This document shows positions 49,432-57,439 of a stretch of 64,000 nucleotides of DNA, in pieces; the stretch's first letter is position 1, and every line of letters begins with the position of its first letter. The position numbers were made by a program, and so were the translations under genes. A model generated the notes under the pieces. The model searched no databases. It saw nothing but the letters and a program-made list of their open reading frames with translations, and was not told where the DNA came from. Source of the DNA: a candidate division BRC1 bacterium HGW-BRC1-1 (lineage in GTDB: Bacteria > Sumerlaeota > Sumerlaeia > Sumerlaeales > Sumerlaeaceae); the NCBI GenBank assembly GCA_002842095.1, contig PHCB01000009.1, forward strand, positions 195,468 through 259,467, written 5' to 3'.

Positions 49432-51306
49432 GTGCCCCCAGTTGAACATCATGTGATTTTGCTGACCCTCATTTGTGCAATGTGCGGGGGCGTTGGCTTG
49501 ATGATTTTCGGGCGCAAGCTGGGGGTGCCGGCCATCGTGCTCCTGCTGGCGGGCGGTGTGTTTCTGGGACCGCAGGCCTTGGGGTGGGTACAACCATCCA
49601 GCTTGGGTGGCGTGCTGCCGGTGTTCGTTTCCATCTGTGTGGGCATCATCCTCTTTGAAGGGGGGATGTCGCTGGATATCAAGGGCTACCGCACAGCGGG
49701 CAAGTTTATCCGGCATCTGGTTACGTGGGGTGTGTTCATCACGTGGGCGTTATCCACGCTGGCTCTGATGTTGCTGACGGATGTATCGCTGCCGTTTGCG
49801 CTGCTGGCGGCGAGCCTCGTCACCGTGACCGGCCCCACGGTTATCATGCCGCTGATGAAACGCATTCGGGTGAAGCCTAACCTGCGCGACATCCTCAGTT
49901 GGGAGGCCGTGCTGGTGGATCCCATCGGCGCTTTCCTGGCGGTTTTGTGTTTCGAGGGAATCGTGCGACAGGGTGGCGGCGCGGCGCTGACCAATTTCGG
50001 ACTGCGCATCGCGGTGGGTCTTGCCGTGGGCCTTATCGGCGGCCTGCTACTGGCGTGGATCCTGCGTCGCAATTGGATTCCCGAGGATATGCTGAGCGTG
50101 TCGGTGCTGGCCGGGGCTGTGCTGATTTTCGGCGCGGCGGAACTGGTACTGTCGGAGGCGGGGTTGCTCTCCACCGTTGCGGGCGGACTGGTGTTGGGTG
50201 CGTCGAACCTGCCGTGGTTGAAGGAGGTCAAGCGCTTCAAAGCGGAATTGTCGGAGTTGATGATCGGCATGTTGTTCATCTTGCTGGCGAGTCGGCTGAA
50301 GATCGATCAGTTCAAACAGTTTGGTTGGGAGGGACTGGCGCTGGTGGCCGTGGTGGTTTTCGTGGTGCGTCCGGTGATGATTTTCATTCTGGCGCGGGGA
50401 CGCGGGTTCGACCTGCGCGACAAACTGTTCCTCAGCTGGGTGGCACCGCGCGGCATCGTGGCGGCGTCCATGGCCAGCCTCGTGCGCATCACGCTGGAAC
50501 AGAGGGGCATGGCCGAAACCGGTCTGTTCGGTTCGCTGGCAGCCTTCATCGGGCTGGAGGTCAGGGGGTCGGCGGTGGCAGCGGCGGAGTTCGTGGAAAC
50601 GTTTGTGTACTCGGTCATCGTGGTGACCATCGTGTTGCAGGGGCTGTCGGCGGGTTGGGTGGTGCGCCTGCTGGGGCTGAGGCTACCCGAGGCGAAAGGC
50701 TTGCTGATTGTGGGCGCCCATCGTCTGGCGCGGGAACTGGCGGTGTTTGTGCGCGACGTGGCGGGGATACCGGTTTTCGTGGCGGATACGAATGAAGCAT
50801 CGGTGAAACAAGCCCAGCGCGAGGGGCTGCGAGCCGTGCTGGCCGACGCGCGGCATCCGCAGCCCATCGAGGAATTCGCCCACGACCAGATCGGTCGCGT
50901 CGCCGCATTAACAAACAACGAGGACCTGAACGCCCGGGCATGCCGGGTTTGGAGCGAAGTGGTCGGATCGTCGTCGGTGTGCCGATGGTCCACGGGCAAG
51001 GGCAACGAAAAGGCCGAACAGGATGCCCGCGGCGTGGTCATCTGGAACACTCTGGGCCGGCCCTCGCGCGTGAGCGACGAGTTGGACTGGGGCCACCGCA
51101 TCATGCGCCGCGAGCCGGCTGCCGGTTTCGAACAGGCCGAGGGAGACATGGTGTTAGCTGCCGCTTCTCCGGGCTCGCTGAGTCTGGGGGCCACCACCCC
51201 CAACGGCGATGCTTCCAAGCGCAAGCTGCTGGTGGTGGGTCCGGGTCCTGCCCCCGAGGAAGAAACTTCAGGTGTGGCAGAGACTGAAGAAAAGCCCGCG
51301 CCCTAA
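49432..51306 (+). CDS. Cation/proton antiporter (CPA family) with C-terminal RCK/TrkA-N-like domain
   Basis: The protein has 624 residues. About twelve to thirteen helices span residues 1-410, including GVFLGPQALGW, ICVGIILFEGGMSLD, TVTGPTVIMPL, WEAVLVDPIGAFLAV and SWVAPRGIVAASMASL, which carry the antiporter-type conserved polar residues. Residues 425-545 form a Rossmann-like region (LLIVGAHRLARELAVFVRD, FVADTNEASVKQA, ALTNNEDLNA) with a degenerate nucleotide motif. It probably exchanges Na+ or K+ for protons in the inner membrane. The start is GTG at 49432 with GGAGG upstream. Confidence 0.88.
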   Translation: MPPVEHHVILLTLICAMCGGVGLMIFGRKLGVPAIVLLLAGGVFLGPQALGWVQPSSLGGVLPVFVSICVGIILFEGGMSLDIKGYRTAGKFIRHLVTWGVFITWALSTLALMLLTDVSLPFALLAASLVTVTGPTVIMPLMKRIRVKPNLRDILSWEAVLVDPIGAFLAVLCFEGIVRQGGGAALTNFGLRIAVGLAVGLIGGLLLAWILRRNWIPEDMLSVSVLAGAVLIFGAAELVLSEAGLLSTVAGGLVLGASNLPWLKEVKRFKAELSELMIGMLFILLASRLKIDQFKQFGWEGLALVAVVVFVVRPVMIFILARGRGFDLRDKLFLSWVAPRGIVAASMASLVRITLEQRGMAETGLFGSLAAFIGLEVRGSAVAAAEFVETFVYSVIVVTIVLQGLSAGWVVRLLGLRLPEAKGLLIVGAHRLARELAVFVRDVAGIPVFVADTNEASVKQAQREGLRAVLADARHPQPIEEFAHDQIGRVAALTNNEDLNARACRVWSEVVGSSSVCRWSTGKGNEKAEQDARGVVIWNTLGRPSRVSDELDWGHRIMRREPAAGFEQAEGDMVLAAASPGSLSLGATTPNGDASKRKLLVVGPGPAPEEETSGVAETEEKPAP

Positions 51307-51407
51307 GGCAATATCCAGCGGGGGTGTGTCGTAAACACGCTGATTTTTTTGTTGTTGAAGCGACTTTGAGCGTGTGTGTATCTCAGCTTTTGCGAGTGAT
51401 CAACCCG

Positions 51408-51432
51408 CCTCCGGTTTTCTGCCGGAGGTTTT
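51408..51432 (+). terminator. Terminator/attenuator hairpin between antiporter and bS22-like gene
   Basis: The 7-bp perfect stem CCTCCGG/CCGGAGG (51408-51414 and 51422-51428) has a 7-nt loop and is followed by TTTTA. It lies 102 bases after the antiporter stop and 35 bases before the small ribosomal protein start, so it could also attenuate that gene. Confidence 0.6.
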
Positions 51433-51466
51433 ACCGTGTTGCACAGCCGCCTCGAAAGGAGGAACC

Positions 51467-51556
51467 ATGGGTAGCGTAATCAAGAAGCGCCGCAAGAAGA
51501 TCCGCAAGCATAAGTACAAAAAGTTGCGCAAGCGCATGCGCCATCAGCGCAAGTAG
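51467..51556 (+). CDS. Tiny basic ribosomal protein, bS22 / AURKAIP1-COX24 type (29 residues)
   Basis: The 29-residue protein begins MGSVIKKRRKKIRKHKYKKL and consists almost entirely of Lys/Arg. This matches the AURKAIP1/COX24 (DUF1713) domain and the bS22 proteins found on actinobacterial 30S subunits. It is preceded at ideal spacing by AAAGGAGGA, one of the best Shine-Dalgarno sequences in the window. Genes this short are often missed in annotation. The expected role is binding rRNA in the small subunit near the decoding region. It stands alone between a hairpin and the sugar permease gene. Confidence 0.85.
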   Translation: MGSVIKKRRKKIRKHKYKKLRKRMRHQRK

Positions 51557-51653
51557 CCGATTCATTCGGTTATGAGCGTGCAAAGCGACTCGCGGAACCA
51601 AGCGGCGCCGGGCGGGATGAAGCAGTCCCGTTCCGGCGACCGGATGGGTGTGT

Positions 51654-51671
51654 GCGGGAAGTACTTCCCGC
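51654..51671. promoter_or_regulatory. 18-bp perfect palindrome upstream of the sugar permease gene
   Basis: GCGGGAAGTACTTCCCGC is an uninterrupted inverted repeat 13 bases before the permease ATG. Its size and position fit an operator for a dimeric regulator. It lacks the central CG of most LacI-family sites and has no T run, so it does not look like a terminator. No regulator gene is adjacent. Confidence 0.5.
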
Positions 51672-51684
51672 GCCGCCACACCTC

Positions 51685-52581
51685 ATGAAACTCGAAGCCC
51701 GCCAGAAATGGTGGGGATTGTTTTTTGTGGGGCCGAACCTTTTTCTATTCGCAGCCTTCGTGCTGCTCCCCGTGCTGGGTGCCTTCGTTCTCGCCTTCAA
51801 AGATTACCAGGCGGGCAAGGGCGTGTTTGCCAGCCCGTGGGTGGGACTGGCTAATTTTCGCGATGTAGTAGCCGACCCGGTTTTCGCCGGGGACTTTTGG
51901 ATGGCCCTGGCCAACACCGCCGTCATCACCATCGTGCTGGTGCCCGTGAACATCGGGCTGGCTCTGGTGCTGGCGGCGATGATTTTTCCACTACGCGAAC
52001 GCATTCAGGCGTTCTTCAAGGCGGCGTTCTATCTGCCCGGCATCATCAGCGCCGTCATCATAGCCATCGTGTGGCAGTGGATGTTCACCGAGCATAACGG
52101 GCTCATCAACCTGACCCTGCGGGGCATGGGATTCGCCGGCGTTCCATGGTTCAGCGAACGCTGGAGCGCGGTGTGGACGATCATCCTCAGCAGCATTCCG
52201 TATGCCCCCGGGGCGGGCATCATCCTGTATCTGGCAGCGCTGGGGCGCGTGCCGCCCGAACTGACCGAGGCCGCACAGATTGACGGGGCCGGGTTCTTCC
52301 AGCGCTGGCGCCATGTGATACTCCCGCTACTGAAACCCACCACGCTTTACATGGTGGTCATCAGCACCATCGAATCGTTCAAAATTTTCACGCCCATCTA
52401 CGTCATGACCCGCGGGCGACCTGCCAACCAATCGACCTCAATCGTGTACGAGATTTATCAGAACGCTTTCGACTCCAGCGAATTCGGCATCGCCAGCGCC
52501 GAAGCGATCATCCTGTTCGCCATCGTGCTCGTCTTCGCGCTGATCCAGTTCAAATACCTTCGCAGCGACGACGAATATTAA
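51685..52581 (+). CDS. Sugar ABC transporter permease (MalF/UgpA type)
   Basis: The 298-residue protein has six membrane helices. The N-terminus WWGLFFVGPNLFLFAAFVLLP is followed by NFRDVVADPVF, NTAVITIVLVPVNIGLALVLA, and the EAA loop LTEAAQIDGAGFFQRWRHVILPLLKP, which contacts the ATPase. Family members import oligosaccharides or glycerol-phosphate compounds together with a second permease, a binding protein and an ATPase. None of these is adjacent here. A MalG-type partner lies 8.5 kb away at 61090. ATG 51685 is chosen. A GTG at 51652 would put the palindrome inside the coding sequence. Confidence 0.9.
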   Translation: MKLEARQKWWGLFFVGPNLFLFAAFVLLPVLGAFVLAFKDYQAGKGVFASPWVGLANFRDVVADPVFAGDFWMALANTAVITIVLVPVNIGLALVLAAMIFPLRERIQAFFKAAFYLPGIISAVIIAIVWQWMFTEHNGLINLTLRGMGFAGVPWFSERWSAVWTIILSSIPYAPGAGIILYLAALGRVPPELTEAAQIDGAGFFQRWRHVILPLLKPTTLYMVVISTIESFKIFTPIYVMTRGRPANQSTSIVYEIYQNAFDSSEFGIASAEAIILFAIVLVFALIQFKYLRSDDEY

Positions 52582-52650
52582 AAGCAGACGGCATCGAGCC
52601 AAAGCATTGGCTTCGAGATTTCACCGCGTCTCCGTGTCAGAAGTTTAGCT

Positions 52651-53814
52651 TCATGGAGCCGTAGCCGCATCGCTGCTGTACTGGAAGGTGAGGCTGGTCC
52701 AGACGCTTTTGCCGCCGAACTCGGGCGGCAGGGGGCCGAGATTGCCGACCCGGTTCATGGCATCCAGCGCGCAGGCATCGTAGGCTGTGACGCCGGTGGA
52801 CTTTGACACGCGCACATTGCGGATGGTGCCGTCGGGGAGGATCTCCCACTCAAGCACGCAGGTGATGTTGGGATCATCCACGCCGGGCGGAACTGTGAAG
52901 GCGGACTGGATGCGCATCTTGGCGCGGGTGGTGTAAAGCATGGAGAGCATCCCCTGATTGCGATCGAGGGGGAGGGGCGCTCCCTCCACGCCCTCGGGTA
53001 CTCCCGGCACACCCACCTCGGTGCCCGGAATAATGTCGTCATCGATTTGCGCATTGGCCGGGGTCTGCTTGGGCAGGTCGGATCCGGCCAGGCGATTGCC
53101 ACCGGTGCCGCCATCGGCAATGTCATAGGCGCTGGAAACCTTCGGAGTCTTTTTCGCTTCAGCGGCCTTCTTGCGCTCCTCATCTTCCTTCTTTTTTGCA
53201 TCGGCAGCTTTTTGTTTGGCTGCATCAGACTTCTTTTTTGCCTCCGCGGCGGCCTTCTTTTTTGCGTCCGCCTCTTCCTTTTTCTTCGCTTCGGCGGCAG
53301 CCAGCTTTTTCTCCTCAGCCTCGGTGGGCGTGGGTTTGGGGGTCGGAGTCGGCTTGGGCGTTGGGGTGGGAGTCGCCGTCGGTTTCGGCGTGGGAGTGGG
53401 TGCCGGGGTTGGAGTAGGCGCGGGGGTGGGGCTTTCTCGCACCACATCCACAATGTTTTCAGATACCGGTGTGGGTGCCGCGGTGGGCACCGGGGTGGGG
53501 GTGTCGAGCTTGATGGGTGTGGGTGATGGCGCCGGCGTGGGGGAGGCCTCGGGTTCGGGTTCCGGAGTAGGCGAAGGCTCGGGGCCGGGCGTGGGAGATG
53601 GAGCCGGGGCTTTGCCATCGCCCGCCTCAATTTCCGGATTGTTCATCGCATCAACGACTTCCTGCGTAAGGGCCGCATCGAGGCTGGTGCCCTTGGGAAG
53701 AATCACGAACTGCATGATCTGCTCGGGTTTCGTCGGAGCAAAGAACGTCCATCCCAACAGCAAGCCGATGGCCAGCACGTGAAGTATGAACGAGTATTTG
53801 ATTTGATGGCGCAT
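52651..53814 (-). CDS. TolA/TonB-like protein with C-terminal TonB domain
   Basis: The protein has 387 residues. An N-terminal membrane anchor ([22 protein letters not shown]) is followed by acidic and Pro/Thr-rich linkers (residues 60-160), then a Lys/Ala/Glu coiled-coil segment ([20 protein letters not shown]), and a C-terminal TonB-type domain ([37 protein letters not shown]). This matches TolA, which links the TolQR motor to the outer membrane during division and envelope upkeep. It is third in a tolQ-tolR-tolA order. TolB and Pal are not in the window. Start 53814 is chosen so the protein begins with the anchor. Confidence 0.85.
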   Translation of the reverse strand: MRHQIKYSFILHVLAIGLLLGWTFFAPTKPEQIMQFVILPKGTSLDAALTQEVVDAMNNPEIEAGDGKAPAPSPTPGPEPSPTPEPEPEASPTPAPSPTPIKLDTPTPVPTAAPTPVSENIVDVVRESPTPAPTPTPAPTPTPKPTATPTPTPKPTPTPKPTPTEAEEKKLAAAEAKKKEEADAKKKAAAEAKKKSDAAKQKAADAKKKEDEERKKAAEAKKTPKVSSAYDIADGGTGGNRLAGSDLPKQTPANAQIDDDIIPGTEVGVPGVPEGVEGAPLPLDRNQGMLSMLYTTRAKMRIQSAFTVPPGVDDPNITCVLEWEILPDGTIRNVRVSKSTGVTAYDACALDAMNRVGNLGPLPPEFGGKSVWTSLTFQYSSDAATAP

Positions 53815-53842
53815 GGTCAGCAGGCGGTGGCGCGACGTCTCG

Positions 53843-54376
53843 TCAGGGCGCGATGGTGGCCGGGGTTGAAGCGGCCGGGGTGGAGGCGGGTTTATCGGCG
53901 GATTCGGTAGCGGAGGGTGTGGGTTGCGTGGCCGCGGCAGCGGGCGGAGCAACGGACAGCGGCTCGACCGGGAGACCAACCGCCTGAACGCCCGAACGAC
54001 GAACAGCCGCCACTACCTGGATGAACGTGTCGTATGAGACATCACGATCGGCACGAATCTCCACGGCCACCTTGCTGCCGGATTTCGCCTGCATCGTGAG
54101 GCGCGATTCGATATCGGTGAGTTCCGACGGCGTGTCATTCATGAAGAAATCCTGGCGGCCATCAACGGGCTTGGGCACCATGATGGTGTAGAGCTTGGTC
54201 TGATCCTGGGTCAGTTGAGGCGCCCCTTCACTCAGCGTGGGCAGGGCGAGGTCAATGCCATAGTGGATGGAAGGCGCCACGAGCATGAACGCGATGAGCA
54301 GCACGAACGCAACGTCGAGCAGCGACGTCAGGTTGATCTCATTGAGCGGTTTCAAGGGGCGGCGATGACGTATCAT
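53843..54376 (-). CDS. tolR: TolR/ExbD-family biopolymer transport protein
   Basis: The protein has 177 residues. The cytosolic N-terminus [24 protein letters not shown] includes the membrane helix with the conserved Asp that carries protons. A periplasmic domain follows ([29 protein letters not shown], the ExbD/TolR signature). The C-terminal 40 residues are Ala/Pro/Thr-rich. It works with TolQ as the proton-driven stator of the Tol-Pal system. It starts 11 bases after tolQ and is followed by the TolA-like gene. Confidence 0.9.
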   Translation of the reverse strand: MIRHRRPLKPLNEINLTSLLDVAFVLLIAFMLVAPSIHYGIDLALPTLSEGAPQLTQDQTKLYTIMVPKPVDGRQDFFMNDTPSELTDIESRLTMQAKSGSKVAVEIRADRDVSYDTFIQVVAAVRRSGVQAVGLPVEPLSVAPPAAAATQPTPSATESADKPASTPAASTPATIAP

Positions 54377-54387
54377 GGCAGTCTGGC

Positions 54388-55113
54388 TCAGTCGCGCCCG
54401 TCGCGCAGGATGCGCTTCAGGATGATATTATTAAGCTCGAGAGAGAACGCGTCCATGCGGGCTATCATGATAGATATCTTATTTGTAAACACATTAAAAA
54501 AGACACTGGCCGGAATGGCTGCGATAAGACCCGCGATGGTTGCCACGAGAGCCGTGGCCATGCCCGGGGCCAATGCCTGCAAGGCTGCGCTGCCCGCGCG
54601 ACTCATGGCCTGGAAAGCACCAAGCACGCCCCACACTGTTCCGAACAGCCCGATAAACGGGGCCGCGCTGGCCGTTGTCGCCAGGAAAATGACGTAACTC
54701 TCGAGCCGACGAATCTCGGTAGTGACGGTCTTCTCGACCACCCGCTCGAGACCACTGCGGGAAGCGGAGAGGCGCTCGGCCAGCGTCAGTTCGGGGTCAT
54801 TGTACCAGTCCTCCATCTTCATTTCCAGATACGCCTCGCGCAGGATGCGGGCGAGGGGGCTGTCTGGATAATTGGAGGTGTGACGATATGCCTCTTCCAG
54901 ACTACCACTGACGCATTTATCAATGAAATGGTCGCTCTGGCGGGAGGCCGCACCAAACTGGAAAAACTTGTAGAAAACAATGGCCCAGGAAATGACCGAA
55001 AGAATCAGACACCCAATCAAGCACAGGATGCCGATAAAATCGCTGTCTCCGATGGCCTGGAAAATATTGACGTGAACAGCGTCAATCCCGATGAGGGACA
55101 AATTCTGAAGCAT
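54388..55113 (-). CDS. tolQ: TolQ/ExbB/MotA-type proton channel protein
   Basis: The protein has 241 residues and three membrane helices: one near residues 25-48, and a pair in YVIFLATTASAAPFIGLFGTVWGVLGAF and GMATALVATIAGLIAAIPASVFFNV, which match the MotA/TolQ/ExbB signature with the conserved Thr and Gly-rich faces. Start ATG at 55113 has GGAAGGA just upstream. The longer frame beginning with TTG at 55131 would place that Shine-Dalgarno inside the gene. It is first in the tolQ-tolR-tolA operon. Confidence 0.92.
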   Translation of the reverse strand: MLQNLSLIGIDAVHVNIFQAIGDSDFIGILCLIGCLILSVISWAIVFYKFFQFGAASRQSDHFIDKCVSGSLEEAYRHTSNYPDSPLARILREAYLEMKMEDWYNDPELTLAERLSASRSGLERVVEKTVTTEIRRLESYVIFLATTASAAPFIGLFGTVWGVLGAFQAMSRAGSAALQALAPGMATALVATIAGLIAAIPASVFFNVFTNKISIMIARMDAFSLELNNIILKRILRDGRD

Positions 55114-55188
55114 AAGCGAGAGTCCTTCCAACTAGAGCAATATCAACGGTCTGCAAAGGAATCAAGGGGGTGTTGCGGGTGAAAAAAG

Positions 55189-56094
55189 CTACTCCATCTC
55201 AATGCCCATGGCGGTCAGCACACGTTCAAGTTCATCGAGAGAATCATAGTATATCTCAATACGGCCCTTGGTGGGGTCAAATGCTTTTACGCTCACCCGG
55301 CAAGTCAGGTGCTCGATGAGACGCTCACGCAATTGTTGTACATGGGGGTCGAGGGCTTTGATGGTTTTAGATTTTTTCGGGCGATTGGCGATAGAAACCG
55401 CCATCTGCTCAGCCTCGCGGACGGACAATTCGCCGCGCACCACTGCATCGCGAAGTTGCTGCTTGTCGAAGTCTGTCTCAAGGCTGAGGATGGCCCGCGC
55501 ATGGCCCGCGGTAATCCTTCCACCCTCGATGTCCTTTTGAAAGGGAAGCGGTAACTTCAGCAAACGCAATGCATTGGCCACAGCCGAACGACTTTTTCCA
55601 ACACGGTCTGCAACGTTTTCCTGGGACAGACCGAAGGTGTCCATGAGCGCCTTAAACGCGCGCGCCTCTTCCATGGGGTTAAGGTTATCGCGTTGGAGGT
55701 TCTCCACGAGAGCGTGTTCAAGAACAGAGCGGTCGTCAAGTGTGCGAACGATGACCGGCACATCCTTGAGGCCGGCCAGACGCGAAGCACGCCAGCGGCG
55801 TTCGCCGGCAACAATCATCAGTTGATCTCCGCGCGGAGTAACGATGAGCGGCTGGATCACGCCCTGCTCACGAATACTTGCGGCCAGTTCCTCAAGGGAA
55901 GCTTCGGTAAAGATGTTGCGGGGCTGATAAGGGTTGGGCGTAATGCCATCGAGTTCAATGTGTCGCACCCGGTCGACCGATGAATTAGCCTGCTGTGCGG
56001 CAAGCTGTTCTTCCTCGGCCGGGGTTGCCGGAGGAGGGGAAACGGGCAGTAGTGCCGCAAGTCCTTTACCGAGTCCGCGTTTTTTCGACTGCAT
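55189..56094 (-). CDS. parB: Chromosome partitioning protein ParB
   Basis: The 301-residue parS-binding CTPase clamp starts MQSKKRGLGKGLAALLP, with the N-terminal motif that contacts ParA. It then shows YQPRNIFTEASLEELAASI, the CTP motif GERRWRA, the arginine-rich ENLQRDNLNPMEEARAF, the helix-turn-helix LSQENVADRVGKSRSAVANAL and a C-terminal dimerisation domain. AGGAGGT precedes the ATG at 56094. The gene overlaps the 3' end of parA by 29 bases. Two perfect parS sites lie upstream of parA. Confidence 0.95.
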   Translation of the reverse strand: MQSKKRGLGKGLAALLPVSPPPATPAEEEQLAAQQANSSVDRVRHIELDGITPNPYQPRNIFTEASLEELAASIREQGVIQPLIVTPRGDQLMIVAGERRWRASRLAGLKDVPVIVRTLDDRSVLEHALVENLQRDNLNPMEEARAFKALMDTFGLSQENVADRVGKSRSAVANALRLLKLPLPFQKDIEGGRITAGHARAILSLETDFDKQQLRDAVVRGELSVREAEQMAVSIANRPKKSKTIKALDPHVQQLRERLIEHLTCRVSVKAFDPTKGRIEIYYDSLDELERVLTAMGIEME

Positions 56095-56845
56095 GTATGA
56101 CCTCCTGAGCGAGCGAAATATAGTTTTGGGCACCGGAAGAGCGGAAATCATAGAAAATGATGGGTTTTCCGTGGCTCGGAGCCTCGGAAAGGCGCACAGA
56201 TCGTTGAATCGCAGTTTTAAAAACCTTGTCGCCGAAGTGCTTCCGCACCTCCTCGGCCACCTGCTGGGCGATATTCAGGCGTCCATCGTACATCGTAAGC
56301 AGAATCCCGAGGATATCGAGCGTGGGGTTGAGCCGCATCTTCACGCGTTCGACCGTTTGGATCAGCAACGACAACCCCTCGAGGGCATAATACTCTGCCT
56401 GAACCGGGATGAGAAGCGTTTGCGAGGCAGCCAGAACGTTGAGAGTCAGCAACCCGAGTGAGGGGGGGGCGTCGATCAGGACATAATGGAACTGCTTGGC
56501 ATACTCTGCCAGCATAGTCTTAAGACGCATCTCTCGAGCATCCATCTCCATCAGCTCAATTTCCGCACCATACAGAGCCGAGGATGACGGAACAAGGGTG
56601 AGGTTCTCAACGAACGTTTTCCGCGCCGCCTCCTGCATGGTGGTCGAATCAAGCAGGACTTCGTATATGGAAGGGGCCGCCTTCTCGATGCCCACGGCAG
56701 AGGTCGTGTTCGCCTGGGGATCCATATCCACCAGCAAGACCTTGCGGTTAGCGGCGGCGAGGCAGGCCGCCAGATTAACAGCGGTTGTGGTCTTACCCAC
56801 CCCGCCCTTTTGGTTGATCAACCCGATTATGGGCAATGAAAACAT
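56066..56845 (-). CDS. parA: Chromosome partitioning ATPase ParA (Soj)
   Basis: The 259-residue deviant Walker ATPase has LINQKGGVGKTTTAVNLA, LLVDMDPQANTTS, VLIDAPPSLGLLTLNVL and LGILLTMYDGR, so it has all ParA/MinD-type motifs and no N-terminal DNA-binding domain, as in chromosomal Soj. The start ATG at 56845 gives MFSLPIIGLINQKGG. A GTG at 56857 in the same frame is an alternative, and neither has a good Shine-Dalgarno. It is co-transcribed with parB. The parS sites lie 150-190 bases upstream. Confidence 0.95.
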   Translation of the reverse strand: MFSLPIIGLINQKGGVGKTTTAVNLAACLAAANRKVLLVDMDPQANTTSAVGIEKAAPSIYEVLLDSTTMQEAARKTFVENLTLVPSSSALYGAEIELMEMDAREMRLKTMLAEYAKQFHYVLIDAPPSLGLLTLNVLAASQTLLIPVQAEYYALEGLSLLIQTVERVKMRLNPTLDILGILLTMYDGRLNIAQQVAEEVRKHFGDKVFKTAIQRSVRLSEAPSHGKPIIFYDFRSSGAQNYISLAQEVIHAVEKTRTR

Positions 56846-56997
56846 CCTTTTTGCCACACGATTAACGTTACAACATGCTCTACGAGATCAGCACTGCACC
56901 CTCAAGGCAAAAAAAGGGCGGTTTTGGGGGCAATATTATAAAAAACGGGACTAATGGAAGCTATGCGAGCGATGAAAGGGGTGGGATCTAACAGCAT

Positions 56998-57013
56998 TGT
57001 TTCACGTGAAACA
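56998..57013. promoter_or_regulatory. parS site 1
   Basis: TGTTTCACGTGAAACA is a perfect match to the canonical bacterial chromosomal parS palindrome bound by ParB. It lies upstream of parA. Confidence 0.97.
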
Positions 57014-57022
57014 TTAGTGGCC

Positions 57023-57038
57023 TGTTTCACGTGAAACA
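57023..57038. promoter_or_regulatory. parS site 2
   Basis: This is a second perfect TGTTTCACGTGAAACA, with 9 bases between the two sites (25-bp centre spacing). It ends 2 bases before the stop codon of the FmdB-type gene, so the pair is confined to the gap between parA and that gene. Confidence 0.97.
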
Positions 57039-57040
57039 AA

Positions 57041-57352
57041 TTACTTGGAGTCTTTGGCCGGCGTCGCAGGTTTTGTATCGGATTTCGGGGTGGACTCAGC
57101 TTTTGCCGGTTTTTTGTTGTCTGTTACTCCACCCACCGGTGTTTTTCCGGTTTTCCCGCTACCTTCCGAAGATTTCTTGTAGTCAGTAATGTAAAATCCT
57201 GTTCCCTTAAAAATCAGGCCGGTTCCGCCGCTAACGAGTTTTGTCAGTTTCCCGCCACATTTCTCACACTTGGTAAGAGGATCGTCGCTGAATTTTTGAA
57301 AGTACTCGAATTCTTCGCCACATGCTTCACACTGGTATTCATACGTTGGCAT
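57041..57352 (-). CDS. FmdB/zinc-ribbon family protein
   Basis: The protein has 103 residues. MPTYEYQCEACGEEFEYFQ and DPLTKCEKCGG supply two CxxC pairs (Cys8/11, Cys29/32), forming the zinc ribbon typical of FmdB proteins. The C-terminal half is Lys/Thr/Pro-rich. The start at 57352 has GGAG seven bases upstream. The role of the family is unclear and some members are called regulatory. Its stop is 2 bases from a parS site, so the same stretch serves gene end and partition site. Confidence 0.88.
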   Translation of the reverse strand: MPTYEYQCEACGEEFEYFQKFSDDPLTKCEKCGGKLTKLVSGGTGLIFKGTGFYITDYKKSSEGSGKTGKTPVGGVTDNKKPAKAESTPKSDTKPATPAKDSK

Positions 57353-57439
57353 TGTACACTCCGCCAAATTCTGGTTGCGTTCATCAGACAACTACACTTG
57401 CATGACCCAACATAATCCGAGGATGCTCAACACCTTGTC

